64,000 bases of DNA from Bradyrhizobium sp. LTSP849 (GTDB lineage Bacteria; Pseudomonadota; Alphaproteobacteria; Rhizobiales; Xanthobacteraceae): assembly GCF_000938255.1 (NCBI RefSeq), contig NZ_JYMR01000018.1:1-64000 (forward strand), read 5' to 3'. The notes below the pieces were generated by a model. The model was given only the letters and a program-made list of their open reading frames with translations, ran no database searches and was not told the origin of the DNA. The position numbers and the translations under genes were made by a program. Position 1 is the first letter of the stretch. Each line of letters starts with the position of its first letter. Positions 1 through 8,059 of this stretch are shown piece by piece.

Positions 1-35
1 TGTTGGATTAGTCCAATTGGTGCGTAACAGTCCTT

Positions 36-431
36 ATGGACAGCCATAAGCGCAGTACTCAGCTTGAACGGCTTGAGGTGGTCGAGACTGGTCGCCGGCG
101 ACGCTGGTCGGATGACGAAAAGCTGCGGATCGTGACCGAAAGCTTTCAAGCGCCGCGCGCGATATCGTCGACAGCAAGACGCCATGGCATATCACGTTCG
201 TTGCTGATGACATGGCGGCGCTCGTTCGGTCCCGAGCCGATCAGCCCTCAAAGCGAGCAATCCGGCTTTGCGCGGGTCGTCCTTGCCGCTGAGGTCGAGC
301 CGGCGGTTGCTGCCACAGCGACGAGCGGGCAGATGGTGATCGTCGTTGGCCGGGATCGTCGGGTGATTGTCGATGCGGGCGTCGATGCGGCCGCCCTGGC
401 GCGGGTGCTGCAGGTTCTGGAGCGTCGATGA
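36..431 (+). CDS. tnpA: IS66 accessory protein TnpA (HTH, Orf1)
   Basis: 131-aa small basic protein. Residues about 20-70 carry the transposase_8/helix-turn-helix signature of IS66 Orf1 (RRRRWSDDEKLRIVTES, then ARRHGISRSLLMTWRR). In the IS66 family this protein is needed for transposition and is thought to bind DNA. Its TGA overlaps the ATG of the next gene by four bases (ATGA at 428-431), so translation is probably coupled. The start at 36 lies very close to the window edge, so the upstream leader is not visible. Length is normal for the family. Confidence 0.85.
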   Translation: MDSHKRSTQLERLEVVETGRRRRWSDDEKLRIVTESFQAPRAISSTARRHGISRSLLMTWRRSFGPEPISPQSEQSGFARVVLAAEVEPAVAATATSGQMVIVVGRDRRVIVDAGVDAAALARVLQVLERR

Positions 432-775
432 TCCCAGTCTCTTCGAGCGCACGCATCTGGATTGCGACCGGCTACACTGACATGCGCAAGGGCATGCAGG
501 GTTTGTCATTATTGGTGCAGGAAAGCCTTGGTCGCGATCCGTTCGCCGGAGATGTCTTCGTGTTCCGCGGACGCGGCGGTTCGCTGATCAAGGCCTTGTG
601 GCACGATGGAATTGGATTGTCGCTCTACGCGAAGCGGTTGGACCGTGGCCGTTTTGTCTGGCCGGCGACGGTGGGCGGTGTGGTGGGGCTGAGCGCGGCG
701 CAGATGAGTTATCTGCTGGAGGCGATCGACTGGCGCAATCCGCAGCACACGTGGCGGCCACAGAGCGCAGGATAG
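428..775 (+). CDS. tnpB: IS66 accessory protein TnpB (Orf2)
   Basis: 115-aa protein with the IS66 Orf2 signature TDMRKGMQGL near residue 20 followed by FVFRGRGGSLIKALWHDG, the classic motif of this family. Its exact biochemical role is not established, but IS66 elements need it for transposition. It starts inside the tnpA stop codon and is followed after about 70 bases by the large transposase gene. Full length, no disruptions. Confidence 0.88.
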   Translation: MIPVSSSARIWIATGYTDMRKGMQGLSLLVQESLGRDPFAGDVFVFRGRGGSLIKALWHDGIGLSLYAKRLDRGRFVWPATVGGVVGLSAAQMSYLLEAIDWRNPQHTWRPQSAG

Positions 776-845
776 GCTCAAAAAAGTTCTGAGGTGCGGA
801 AGAAAAGACGCCTCAAATCGCCTCTTTTGTGATTCCATCGGGGCC

Positions 846-2474
846 ATGGGTGACGGCCTTGAATCGCTGCCAGACGACATCGAAACGCTGCAAGCGGCAT
901 TGATCGTTGCTCGGGCGGAGGCTGCGGCCGCCCGTGCCCGGCAGTCCGACGACCAGGCGTTGATCGCCCATCTGAAGCTGCAGATCGAGAAACTCAACCG
1001 CGACCGCCATGGTCCGCGCTCGGAGCGTACCGCGCGGCTATTGGATCAGCTTGAACTGACGCTGGAGGAGCTGGAGAGTTCGGCGACGGAGGACGAACTC
1101 GCCGCCGAAATGGCCGCGGCCAAAACCACGAAGGTGGCGTCGTTCACGCGCAAGCGGCCGTCACGCCAGCCGTTCCCGGAGCATCTACCTCGCGAGCGGG
1201 TGATCGTGCCGGGACCTGTGGCGTGCGCCTGCTGTGGCGGCGCGCGGCTGTCCAAGCTCGGCGAGGACATCACCGAGACGCTGGAGGTGATCCCGAAATC
1301 CTGGAAAGTGATCCAGCACGTCCGCGAGAAGTTTACTTGCCGTGATTGCGAGAAGATCAGCCAGGCTCCGGCGCCGTTCCATGTGCTTGCCCGCGGCTGG
1401 GCGGGGCCAAGCCTGCTGGCGATGGTGCTGTTCGAGAAGTTTGGTCAACATCAGCCGCTGAACCGGCAAGCGGAGCGCTATGCCAAGGAGGGCGTGCCGA
1501 TCAGTCTGTCGACCCTGGCCGACCAGGTCGGCGGCTGCACCGCGGCGCTGGCACCTTTGTTCAAGCGCCTCGAGGCCTACGTACTGAGCGCCGAGCGATT
1601 GCACGGGGACGACACCACGGTTCCGGTCCTGGCCAAAGGCAAGACCGACACCGGCCGGATCTGGGTCTATGTGCGCGACGACAAGCCTTTTGGAGGGCAG
1701 GCCCCGCCGGGCGCGGTGTTCTATTACTCGCGCGATCGGGCCGGCGAGCATCCCCAGGCTCACTTGGCCAACTACAGCGGAATCTTCCAGGCCGATGCCT
1801 ATGGCGGCTATGGCAGGCTTTACGAACCGGGCCGCAACGCAGGTCCGATCCTGGAAGCCGCGTGCTGGGTCCATGCCCGGCGGCCGTTCTTCGTGATGGC
1901 TGATCTGGCCGAGAATGCGCGTCGCAAGGCTCAGGGCAAGAGGCCGGCAGTGATCTCGCCGCTGGCGCTGGAAACAGTCCGCCGGATCGACGCCCTGTTC
2001 GAGATCGAGCGGACCATCAACGGTCAGAGCGCCGAAAGGCGCCAGGCAGTTCGCCGGGAACTCAGCGCGCCGCTCGTGGCCGATCTGGAAGCCTGGATGC
2101 GCACACAACGCGCCAAGCTCTCGCGCAGCAACGATGTCGCCAAGGCCATGGACTACATGCTCAAGCGCTGGAGCGCATTTACCCGCTTCCTCGATGACGG
2201 CCGCATCTGCCTGTCCAACAATGCGGCGGAGCGTGGCGTGCGCGGCATCGCTTTAGGTCGGAAGTCGTGGTTGTTCTGCGGCTCGGATCGCGGCGGCGAG
2301 CGGGCGGCGGTGATGTACAGCCTGATCGTCACCGCCAAGATGAACGACGTCGATCCGCAAGCCTGGCTCGCCGACGTTCTGGCGCGCATCGCCGAGCATC
2401 CCGTCCAAAGGCTCGACGAACTGCTGCCATGGAATTGGCGCTCTGCCATCCGGAACGTTGATCAAGCCGCCTGA
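846..2474 (+). CDS. tnpC: IS66 DDE transposase TnpC
   Basis: 542-aa transposase. The N-terminus has a coiled-coil-like charged segment (about 25-95), followed by a zinc-binding region with CxxC pairs at Cys127/130 and Cys165/168. The probable DDE catalytic residues are Asp255 or 256 (HGDDTTVPV), Asp317 (FQADAYGGY) and Glu462 (NNAAERGVRG). The C-terminus carries the IS66 C-terminal domain. All landmarks are intact, so the enzyme looks functional. It ends 40 bases before the right terminus. Confidence 0.92.
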   Translation: MGDGLESLPDDIETLQAALIVARAEAAAARARQSDDQALIAHLKLQIEKLNRDRHGPRSERTARLLDQLELTLEELESSATEDELAAEMAAAKTTKVASFTRKRPSRQPFPEHLPRERVIVPGPVACACCGGARLSKLGEDITETLEVIPKSWKVIQHVREKFTCRDCEKISQAPAPFHVLARGWAGPSLLAMVLFEKFGQHQPLNRQAERYAKEGVPISLSTLADQVGGCTAALAPLFKRLEAYVLSAERLHGDDTTVPVLAKGKTDTGRIWVYVRDDKPFGGQAPPGAVFYYSRDRAGEHPQAHLANYSGIFQADAYGGYGRLYEPGRNAGPILEAACWVHARRPFFVMADLAENARRKAQGKRPAVISPLALETVRRIDALFEIERTINGQSAERRQAVRRELSAPLVADLEAWMRTQRAKLSRSNDVAKAMDYMLKRWSAFTRFLDDGRICLSNNAAERGVRGIALGRKSWLFCGSDRGGERAAVMYSLIVTAKMNDVDPQAWLADVLARIAEHPVQRLDELLPWNWRSAIRNVDQAA

Positions 2475-2791
2475 GCCGAAAATGACCCGCGCGCGGTCTT
2501 CGCCGGATGCTTACTATGAATCGGCACTTCGCCTGCCAGTTTGGACACTTCCCCCATGTAAGGCACATGGTCACGGATGCGGGCGATGAATTGGTCAGCG
2601 ACATGACTTGGGCGCACTACCGGCTGCTCAAAGCTGGCGACCGAAAAACGGTGTTTCATCGCCCGGCGGACTGGATTCCTCCCGCCTCGACCCCCAGCGA
2701 CGGGTAAGTCTGCCGCATCTTGGAAAACCACGCGTTGTCAGGGATTTCCAAAAGCTACATGGCACATATTTGGCACATGGCGGGGGAGTTA

Positions 2792-2828
2792 CGGTGCACT
2801 CAACGCGCCGTCAGAGTTGAGTGCACCG
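2792..2828. repeat. perfect 13-bp inverted repeat
   Basis: The arm cggtgcactcaac (2792-2804) is matched exactly by its reverse complement gttgagtgcaccg (2816-2828), with an 11-base spacer. There is no T-run after it, so it is not a typical intrinsic terminator. It could be a recombination or protein-binding site left in the scar next to the insertion sequence. Function unknown. Confidence 0.7.
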
Positions 2829-2844
2829 GACTGCAATCTCCGAA

Positions 2845-2875
2845 AATGGCCCGTATCACGCGGGCTATTCTTGTT
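2845..2875. terminator. hairpin, candidate arsR-side terminator
   Basis: aatggcccg (2845-2853) pairs with cgggctatt (2861-2869) except for one position, and is followed by cttgttt on the plus strand and by atttt on the minus strand. It lies about 70 bases beyond the end of the minus-strand arsR-like gene, so it could terminate that gene. It is a near copy of the hairpin at 4207-4240. Confidence 0.5.
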
Positions 2876-2943
2876 TGACCACCGCTCCGGGTGGAAACGT
2901 CAGCGACACCCTCCCGCAAATCTGCTGTCGCGCGCGACTGCCC

Positions 2944-3255
2944 TCAATCAGGAAAGCTCAGGATCATCTTCAACAGTTTCGGAAACCGCGCATTGATGTC
3001 CCCCTCGCGCAAAACGTTGCGGTGCTGGACGCCCTGCTTTGACGTCCGGATCAGGCCGGCTTCGCGCAGGATGCGGAAATGGTTCGACAGGGTTGATTTC
3101 GCCATCTCAGGGCAAGGCGCCGCTTCGGTGCACGACATACAATCGTTTTGCGCGGCCAGGCTTTTGACAATGCGCAGCCGCATCGGATCCGCGAGAGCTG
3201 CAAGCACCCCGGCCAGCGTAATCTCGTCCCGCGATGGGTGAACGAACTGCACCAT
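2944..3255 (-). CDS. ArsR/SmtB-family transcriptional regulator
   Basis: 103-aa winged-helix repressor. The ArsR fold is visible from LAALADPMRLRIVKSL (about 18-33) through the recognition helix AKSTLSNHFRILREAGLI (about 52-69). Three cysteines, Cys39, Cys42 and Cys48, lie just before the recognition helix, so metal or redox sensing is possible, although this spacing is also common in ArsR proteins without a known metal. The gene is divergent from the SDR gene at 3349, and the intergenic region holds a 14-bp-arm palindrome, so it most likely represses both itself and the SDR gene. Confidence 0.88.
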   Translation of the reverse strand: MVQFVHPSRDEITLAGVLAALADPMRLRIVKSLAAQNDCMSCTEAAPCPEMAKSTLSNHFRILREAGLIRTSKQGVQHRNVLREGDINARFPKLLKMILSFPD

Positions 3256-3283
3256 GACTAAAATATAGCGCCTCCCTTGAACT

Positions 3284-3318
3284 TATTCAATAGTTCACTA
3301 GTATTGAACTATTGAATA
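3284..3318. promoter_or_regulatory. palindromic operator between arsR-like and SDR genes
   Basis: Perfect inverted repeat: ttattcaatagttca-type arm at 3284-3297 and its exact complement at 3305-3318, with a 7-base spacer. It sits in the 93-base divergent promoter region, is AT-rich against a GC-rich background, and is the obvious binding site for the ArsR-family protein. The half-site TTCAATAGTTCA resembles known ArsR-type operators in architecture. Confidence 0.75.
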
Positions 3319-3348
3319 TCGCGTACAGCCGGATCATGGAGAACTGCG

Positions 3349-4101
3349 ATGACCAAGAGACTCGAAGGAAAAGTTGCGCTCGTGACCGGCGCATCCAAAG
3401 GCATCGGTGCCGAAATCGCTACCCGGCTTGCGGCTGAGGGTGCGGCGGTCGCTGTCAACTACAGCACCAGCAAGCAGGCCGCCGACCGCGTGGTCGCGGC
3501 CATCGTCGCCAAGGGTGGCAAGGCCGTCGCGGTCCACGGCAACCTGGCCGACTCCAAGGACGTGAAGAGCGTGGTCGCAGAGACCGTGAAGGCGTTCGGT
3601 GCGATCGACATCTTGGTCAACAACGCGGGCGTTTACGAATTCGCCCCGCTCGAGGCCATCACGCCTGAGCATTTCCACAAGCATTTCGACCTCAACGTGC
3701 TTGGCCTGCTGTTGGTCTCGGGTGAAGCGTCGAAGCACTTCAACCCCAATGGCGGAAGCATCATCAACATCAGCTCCGGCGTATCGACCATCGCGCCGGC
3801 GAACACCGCCGTCTACACCGCGACGAAAGCATCGGTGGATGCAATCTCCGCCGTGCTGGCCAAGGAGCTGGCGCCGCGCAAGATCCGCGTCAACGCCGTC
3901 AATCCGGGTATGATCGCCACAGAAGGCGTCGTCTCCGCCGGCCTGCACGAGGGCGACATGCGCAACTGGATCGAATCCGCCACCCCGCTCGGCCGCATCG
4001 GCAAGGTTGAGGAGATCGCCGCCGCGGTGGCCTTCTTCGCGTCGGACGATGCATCCTACATCACGGGCGAGACACTTCACGTCACCGGCGGGCTGCGCTG
4101 A
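3349..4101 (+). CDS. SDR-family NAD(P)-dependent oxidoreductase
   Basis: 250-aa classical short-chain dehydrogenase. The cofactor-binding TGASKGIG lies at residues 13-20, NNAG at 91-94, catalytic Ser142, and the YxxxK pair Tyr156/Lys160. The C-terminal sequence FFASDDASYITGETLHVTGG is typical of 3-oxoacyl-ACP-reductase-like SDRs. The substrate cannot be read from sequence. The ATG at 3349 follows a GGAGAA ribosome site. The gene stands alone under the divergent ArsR-type operator and ends just before a strong terminator. Confidence 0.9.
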   Translation: MTKRLEGKVALVTGASKGIGAEIATRLAAEGAAVAVNYSTSKQAADRVVAAIVAKGGKAVAVHGNLADSKDVKSVVAETVKAFGAIDILVNNAGVYEFAPLEAITPEHFHKHFDLNVLGLLLVSGEASKHFNPNGGSIINISSGVSTIAPANTAVYTATKASVDAISAVLAKELAPRKIRVNAVNPGMIATEGVVSAGLHEGDMRNWIESATPLGRIGKVEEIAAAVAFFASDDASYITGETLHVTGGLR

Positions 4102-4206
4102 CAAGGCACGAACTTTGGCCGGCCGACGGTGCTGAAGGCCGTCGTCCCGGCATGGTCGGTGGTGGTGTATCTCCGCAACCAAGTTCGGACATCCGGTTCC
4201 GATGAG

Positions 4207-4240
4207 AAAATGGCCCGCATCAAGCGGGCCATTTTTGTTT
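4207..4240. terminator. intrinsic terminator after SDR gene
   Basis: Perfect 12-bp stem: aaaatggcccgc (4207-4218), loop atcaa, gcgggccatttt (4224-4235), then a T-rich tail through 4240. The A-run on the other side means it could also work for the minus-strand Lrp-type gene ending at 4283. Confidence 0.85.
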
Positions 4241-4282
4241 TGCGGGGGACGGATCCCGACATCAGCGCGAGTCATTCAGGTC

Positions 4283-4798
4283 TCATCTCAGCGGGCGGAA
4301 GACCGGTAGCTCGTACCGCCGTCTGGCGTCGAAAATGATCGACGTCTCAATGCGCGTGACGCCTGGCCGGATCGTGAACTGATCGAGCGCAAGATCCTTG
4401 AGGTGCTGGGTGTCGTGGACCACGACATGAACGACCAGATCGTAGCGCCCGGAAACGAGGAAGGCTGACCTCACTTCGGGCACGCTGACAATCTCGTCCA
4501 AGAACTGATCGACGATGCCGCGGTTGTGTTTCGAGAGCTCGATCATCAGCAATGCTTCGAGCCCGATGCCGAGCGCCTTGGGATTCACCTCGACATGAGT
4601 TCCCAGCAGGATGCCGGTCTCACGCATCCTTCTGATCCGCTCATGCGTGGTGGAGGGTGCAAGGCCGATCTCGGCGGCGATCTCTTTGACCGAGAGCCGG
4701 GCGTTATTCTGCAAAAGCCGCAAAATGCCGACGTCAATTCGGTCAAGGTCGGGAGTCTGAGTGATATCCCGTGATTCATTCGGTCGATCTTTATCCAT
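4283..4798 (-). CDS. Lrp/AsnC-family transcriptional regulator
   Basis: 171-aa regulator with an N-terminal AsnC-type helix-turn-helix (LDRIDVGILRLLQNNARL, then IGLAPSTTHERIRRMRETGI, about 18-62) and a C-terminal RAM/ligand-binding domain (LEALLMIELSKHNRG... FLVSGRYDLVVHVVVHD). It is divergent from the methionine gamma-lyase gene, and in many proteobacteria such paired Lrp proteins activate the neighbouring amino-acid catabolic gene. The effector is likely an amino acid, possibly methionine (inference). Confidence 0.9.
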   Translation of the reverse strand: MDKDRPNESRDITQTPDLDRIDVGILRLLQNNARLSVKEIAAEIGLAPSTTHERIRRMRETGILLGTHVEVNPKALGIGLEALLMIELSKHNRGIVDQFLDEIVSVPEVRSAFLVSGRYDLVVHVVVHDTQHLKDLALDQFTIRPGVTRIETSIIFDARRRYELPVFRPLR

Positions 4799-4954
4799 GC
4801 CGATGTAATATCAGTATAATGTCGAATTTTGCAGATTAATTATGGCTGGTGGGGCCGATCGCCGCTGATTTGACGGACGACGCGCTCGGCGAGCGGACAG
4901 CTCGCCGGGGCGGCTACTGGCCACGTTGTGCGCTCTGAGCCGGGAAGGATTGTG

Positions 4955-6154
4955 ATGTCACGACGTAACGAACAGCAAGGGTTCGCCACCAGAGCGATCC
5001 ATTTCGGATACGACCCTCTCGACTACCACGGCGCTTTGAATCCGCCGGTCTTCCTGACATCGACATACGCCTTCGACACAACGGAGTCTGGTAGCGCGCG
5101 TTTTGCAGGCGAAGCACAGGGATATATCTACGGTCGCGTCGGCAACCCGACGGCCACTGTTCTGGAAACCCGTCTCGCCGCGTTGGAAGAGGGTGAAGCC
5201 GGCCTTGCGACGTCATCGGGCATGGGGGCGCTGACAGCGGTCATCTGGACGCTCGCCAAAGCCGGGGACGAGATCATCGCCGACAAGACGCTTTATGGCT
5301 GCACCTTCGCCCTGCTTCACCATCATCTCGAGCGATTTGGAATCACCACGCGCTTTGTAGACATGACTGACGCGGCCAATGTTGCGGCTGCGATCGGCCC
5401 GAAGACGCGACTGGTCATCACGGAAACGCCGTCCAATCCGAACATGCGCGTCGTCGACATCGCCGCCATTTCCGAAATCACCTCCCGGCATGGCGCGTTG
5501 TTCGTCGTCGACAACACCTACTGCACACCCTATCTACAGCGACCTTTGACACTCGGTGCCGATATCGTCGTTCATTCGGCGACGAAATATCTCGGCGGCC
5601 ACGGCGATCTGCTGGCGGGCGTCGTCGTCTCGCGCAAGGAACTCGTCGACCAGTTTCGTTTCATCGGTATCAAGGAAATGAACGGCGCATGCATTTCCGC
5701 GCTGGATGCATTCCTTGTTCTCCGCGGCCTCAAGACCCTGTCGCTGCGAATGGATCGCCATTGCGCGACCGCCGAACGATTGGCCCACGACCTCGAGGGC
5801 CATCCCGCGGTCGCGCGCGTTTTCTTTCCTGGCCTTTCCAGTCATCCTCAGCATGCGCTCGCGACCCGGCAAATGAAGGCCTATGGCGGCATGATCGCGA
5901 TGGAACTCAAGGGCGGGCTCGCCGCCGGCAAGGCATTCATGGATGCGACAGCCTTGGTGACCCGTGCGGTCAGCCTCGGCGACGCCGAGACCCTGGTTCA
6001 GCATCCCGCCAGCATGACGCACGCGACATACGCGCCTGAGGAGCGTACCAGGCACGGATTCACCGATGGGCTCATCCGCTTGTCGGTCGGCCTGGAGGAC
6101 TACGAGGATCTGCGCGCCGATATCTTCGGGGCTCTTTCCAAGATCGAGCAATAG
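4955..6154 (+). CDS. methionine gamma-lyase
   Basis: 399-aa fold-type I PLP enzyme of the Cys/Met metabolism family. It would cleave L-methionine to methanethiol, 2-oxobutyrate and ammonia. Counting from the ATG at 4955 (GGGAAGG ribosome site at 4942-4948; a GTG at 4928 is less likely), the PLP lysine is Lys211 (HSATKYLGGHGD), with Tyr59/Arg61 (YGR), Tyr114 and Cys116 (LYGCT). Cys116 is the residue that distinguishes methionine gamma-lyase from cystathionine gamma-synthase/lyase, and the numbering coincides with the Pseudomonas putida enzyme as I remember it. It is divergent from the Lrp-type gene, its probable regulator. Confidence 0.85.
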   Translation: MSRRNEQQGFATRAIHFGYDPLDYHGALNPPVFLTSTYAFDTTESGSARFAGEAQGYIYGRVGNPTATVLETRLAALEEGEAGLATSSGMGALTAVIWTLAKAGDEIIADKTLYGCTFALLHHHLERFGITTRFVDMTDAANVAAAIGPKTRLVITETPSNPNMRVVDIAAISEITSRHGALFVVDNTYCTPYLQRPLTLGADIVVHSATKYLGGHGDLLAGVVVSRKELVDQFRFIGIKEMNGACISALDAFLVLRGLKTLSLRMDRHCATAERLAHDLEGHPAVARVFFPGLSSHPQHALATRQMKAYGGMIAMELKGGLAAGKAFMDATALVTRAVSLGDAETLVQHPASMTHATYAPEERTRHGFTDGLIRLSVGLEDYEDLRADIFGALSKIEQ

Positions 6155-6267
6155 AAAGGTTCAGGCGCTCGCCTGAGCTCGATATCGCTCGGCGATCTGG
6201 GCAGTTCGGGCCTGGCGTGGCGTGATCTTGATCTTTCCAACCGCCGGACATCTGCTAGCTTGGCGGC

Positions 6268-7146
6268 ATGTTCCGGTCCATTCAGCAGCTTCGGGATACG
6301 GCGGCCGCAACCATGCTCGTCGCCGACGACGATCAGCTTACGCTGATGGGTGGAGGCGGTGACTACTTCATGCCGTGGCACTGGCATGACGGCCTGATGA
6401 TTTTCCTGCCTCGCACCGGCGCCGTCGATTTTCGCGATGAGACGAGAAAGTCGGGGGCCTGGCTGAGCGAGGACCGTTTCGTTGCGGTACGAGGGGGCCT
6501 GGCGCACCAGACTGCCGCGGCCCGCAGCGGACATCGTCATCTGGCGATCTACACGACCGACGAGCAGTTCGCCAGGATCGAGGCGCGCCTGGGATCGCTG
6601 AGCCGGGTCCGGGCCAGGCTTGATCTGCCCGCCTTCTTTTCGATGACCCCGGAGATACGATCGCTCCAGAGCCTGTGCCAGGCAGCGGCAGATCCCGACG
6701 ATGTGGCAAACCGCACCGCGCGAGGCCATGTCGCGGCGGCGCTTCTGATCAATTGCCTGTCTCAGATCGAACGCAGCGAGCAACTTTCGGCGGCCCGTGC
6801 CGAAGGTCATGGCGACGCGCTCGTGTCCGAGATCAAGAGCTTCATCAGGCAAAATGTCGCCAACGACCTGCCGCTGGATGTGATCGCTGATTTCTTCGGT
6901 CTCTCCAGGCGGCATGTCACGCGTTTGTTTCGTGAGAAGACCGGCATGTCGCTGCTGGAATGTCACGAGCGGGAGCGGGTGATGCGGGCGCGCGAACTCC
7001 TGCTGGAGACGAATTTGCCTGTCGGAGAAGTCGCCTGGCGGGTTGGATTTGAATCCGGCTCGTCCCTCGCCCGGACCATGCGGCGCGTGGTCGGCCTTAC
7101 GCCCACGGACATACGTAAGGGTATGGCCCGATCTGACGGGACATAG
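6268..7146 (+). CDS. AraC-family transcriptional regulator
   Basis: 292-aa protein. An N-terminal cupin-like sensor (HWHDGLMIFLPRTGAVDF near residue 32) is followed by a C-terminal double helix-turn-helix: first motif LPLDVIADFFGLSRRHVTRLF (about 205-225), second LPVGEVAWRVGFESGSSLAR (about 255-275). The gene lies immediately upstream of, and in the same direction as, the ABC importer operon (86-base gap), so it is the likely activator of that operon. Ligand unknown. Confidence 0.9.
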   Translation: MFRSIQQLRDTAAATMLVADDDQLTLMGGGGDYFMPWHWHDGLMIFLPRTGAVDFRDETRKSGAWLSEDRFVAVRGGLAHQTAAARSGHRHLAIYTTDEQFARIEARLGSLSRVRARLDLPAFFSMTPEIRSLQSLCQAAADPDDVANRTARGHVAAALLINCLSQIERSEQLSAARAEGHGDALVSEIKSFIRQNVANDLPLDVIADFFGLSRRHVTRLFREKTGMSLLECHERERVMRARELLLETNLPVGEVAWRVGFESGSSLARTMRRVVGLTPTDIRKGMARSDGT

Positions 7147-7232
7147 GGCCCGTCCGGTCGCGCACAGGGCGGCATTCGCCCTTACCCTCAATCCTTGCCG
7201 GAGTTCGACATGGCGAGGGTGAGCAGATCACA

Positions 7233-8048
7233 ATGGAAAATGTCCAGCGGGACGACTTCATCACCTTCACGGATGTGATGAAGACTTTCCAGATCGGCGC
7301 CGAGAGCCACACCGCGATTCGTGGTGTCACGATGTCGATCAAGCGTGGTGAAGTCGCGATGCTGCTGGGGCCGTCCGGCTGCGGAAAGTCCACGCTGCTC
7401 AATCTGGTTGCCGGGCTGATCGGGCCGAGCGCGGGGCAGGTCGCCTATGACGGCGCGCCTGTCGTCGGATTGAATCCGAAGGTCGCCTACATGACGCAGC
7501 AGGACCATCTGCTGTCATGGCGGACGGTTGTAGAGAACATCTCGGTCCCACTGGAAATCGCCAGACTTCCTCGCAGTCAACGTGAGGCGCGGATAGCAGA
7601 GCTCCTGGCGCTGGTCGGACTTGAGGACTTCGCCAGATCATATCCGAGCCAGATCTCCGGCGGCATGCGGAAGCGCTGCGCGCTGGCGAGACTGCTCGCC
7701 GCCGACCGCGAAACGCTTCTGCTCGACGAGCCATTCGGTGCATTGGATGCGCAACTCAGGATGACCCTCCAGGCCGAACTCCTGCGAATCTGCCGGAGCG
7801 TCAATCTCACCGTGATGTTCGTGACGCACGACATCGAGGAGGCTGCCGCGTTGGGGGACAAATGCGCGGTGTTCCAGGGCCGCCCGGGCACGGTCGCGAA
7901 AATTGTCGACAATCCGCTGCCCAGGGATCGCGACCTGATGCGCTTGCGATTCGACGCGCGCCACCACGCCTTCACCAACGAGCTGTGGACGCTGCTGACG
8001 CCGGACCTGAATTCGTCCTCGCCGACTCCACTTGCGGCAACAGCCTGA
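7233..8048 (+). CDS. ABC transporter ATP-binding protein (SsuB/TauB/NrtD type)
   Basis: 271-aa ATPase. Walker A GPSGCGKST at 46-54, Q-loop MTQQDHLLSW, a slightly unusual signature ISGGMRKRC, Walker B LLLDEPFGALDA and the H-loop FVTHDIEEA are all present. It would energise the importer formed with the next two genes. The family imports sulfonates, taurine, nitrate, pyrimidine precursors or aromatic acids, and sequence alone does not choose. It is followed after 11 bases by the permease gene. Confidence 0.9.
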   Translation: MENVQRDDFITFTDVMKTFQIGAESHTAIRGVTMSIKRGEVAMLLGPSGCGKSTLLNLVAGLIGPSAGQVAYDGAPVVGLNPKVAYMTQQDHLLSWRTVVENISVPLEIARLPRSQREARIAELLALVGLEDFARSYPSQISGGMRKRCALARLLAADRETLLLDEPFGALDAQLRMTLQAELLRICRSVNLTVMFVTHDIEEAAALGDKCAVFQGRPGTVAKIVDNPLPRDRDLMRLRFDARHHAFTNELWTLLTPDLNSSSPTPLAATA

Positions 8049-8059
8049 GGAGGCACGTC

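Larger units (their letters stand above)
1..2514 (+). mobile_element. IS66-family insertion sequence, left end outside window
   Basis: Three consecutive plus-strand genes in the IS66 order (small HTH protein, TnpB-like protein, large DDE transposase) define the element. The right terminus is placed at 2514 because the sequence ending gccggatgcttac reads GTAAGC on the opposite strand, the terminal motif I associate with IS66 ends. No matching GTAAGC occurs in bases 1-35, so the left inverted repeat and one copy of the target duplication lie before the window. All three frames are open, so the element looks intact on this side. The 8-bp target duplication cannot be tested here. Confidence 0.85.
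2515..2943. other. gene-poor region between IS66 and arsR-like gene
   Basis: About 430 bases with no gene I can support. Short open frames occur on both strands (for example minus 2462-2731 and plus 2507-2707), but none shows a recognisable domain or a convincing ribosome site. The stretch holds a perfect 13-bp inverted repeat (2792-2828) and a terminator-like hairpin (2845-2875). It may be the remnant of whatever the IS66 element interrupted or landed beside. Confidence 0.5.

Noticed and set aside
2462..2731. An 89-codon minus-strand frame across the IS66 right end
   Set aside because: It spans the IS terminus, so it cannot be a native gene on both sides, and no domain is visible.
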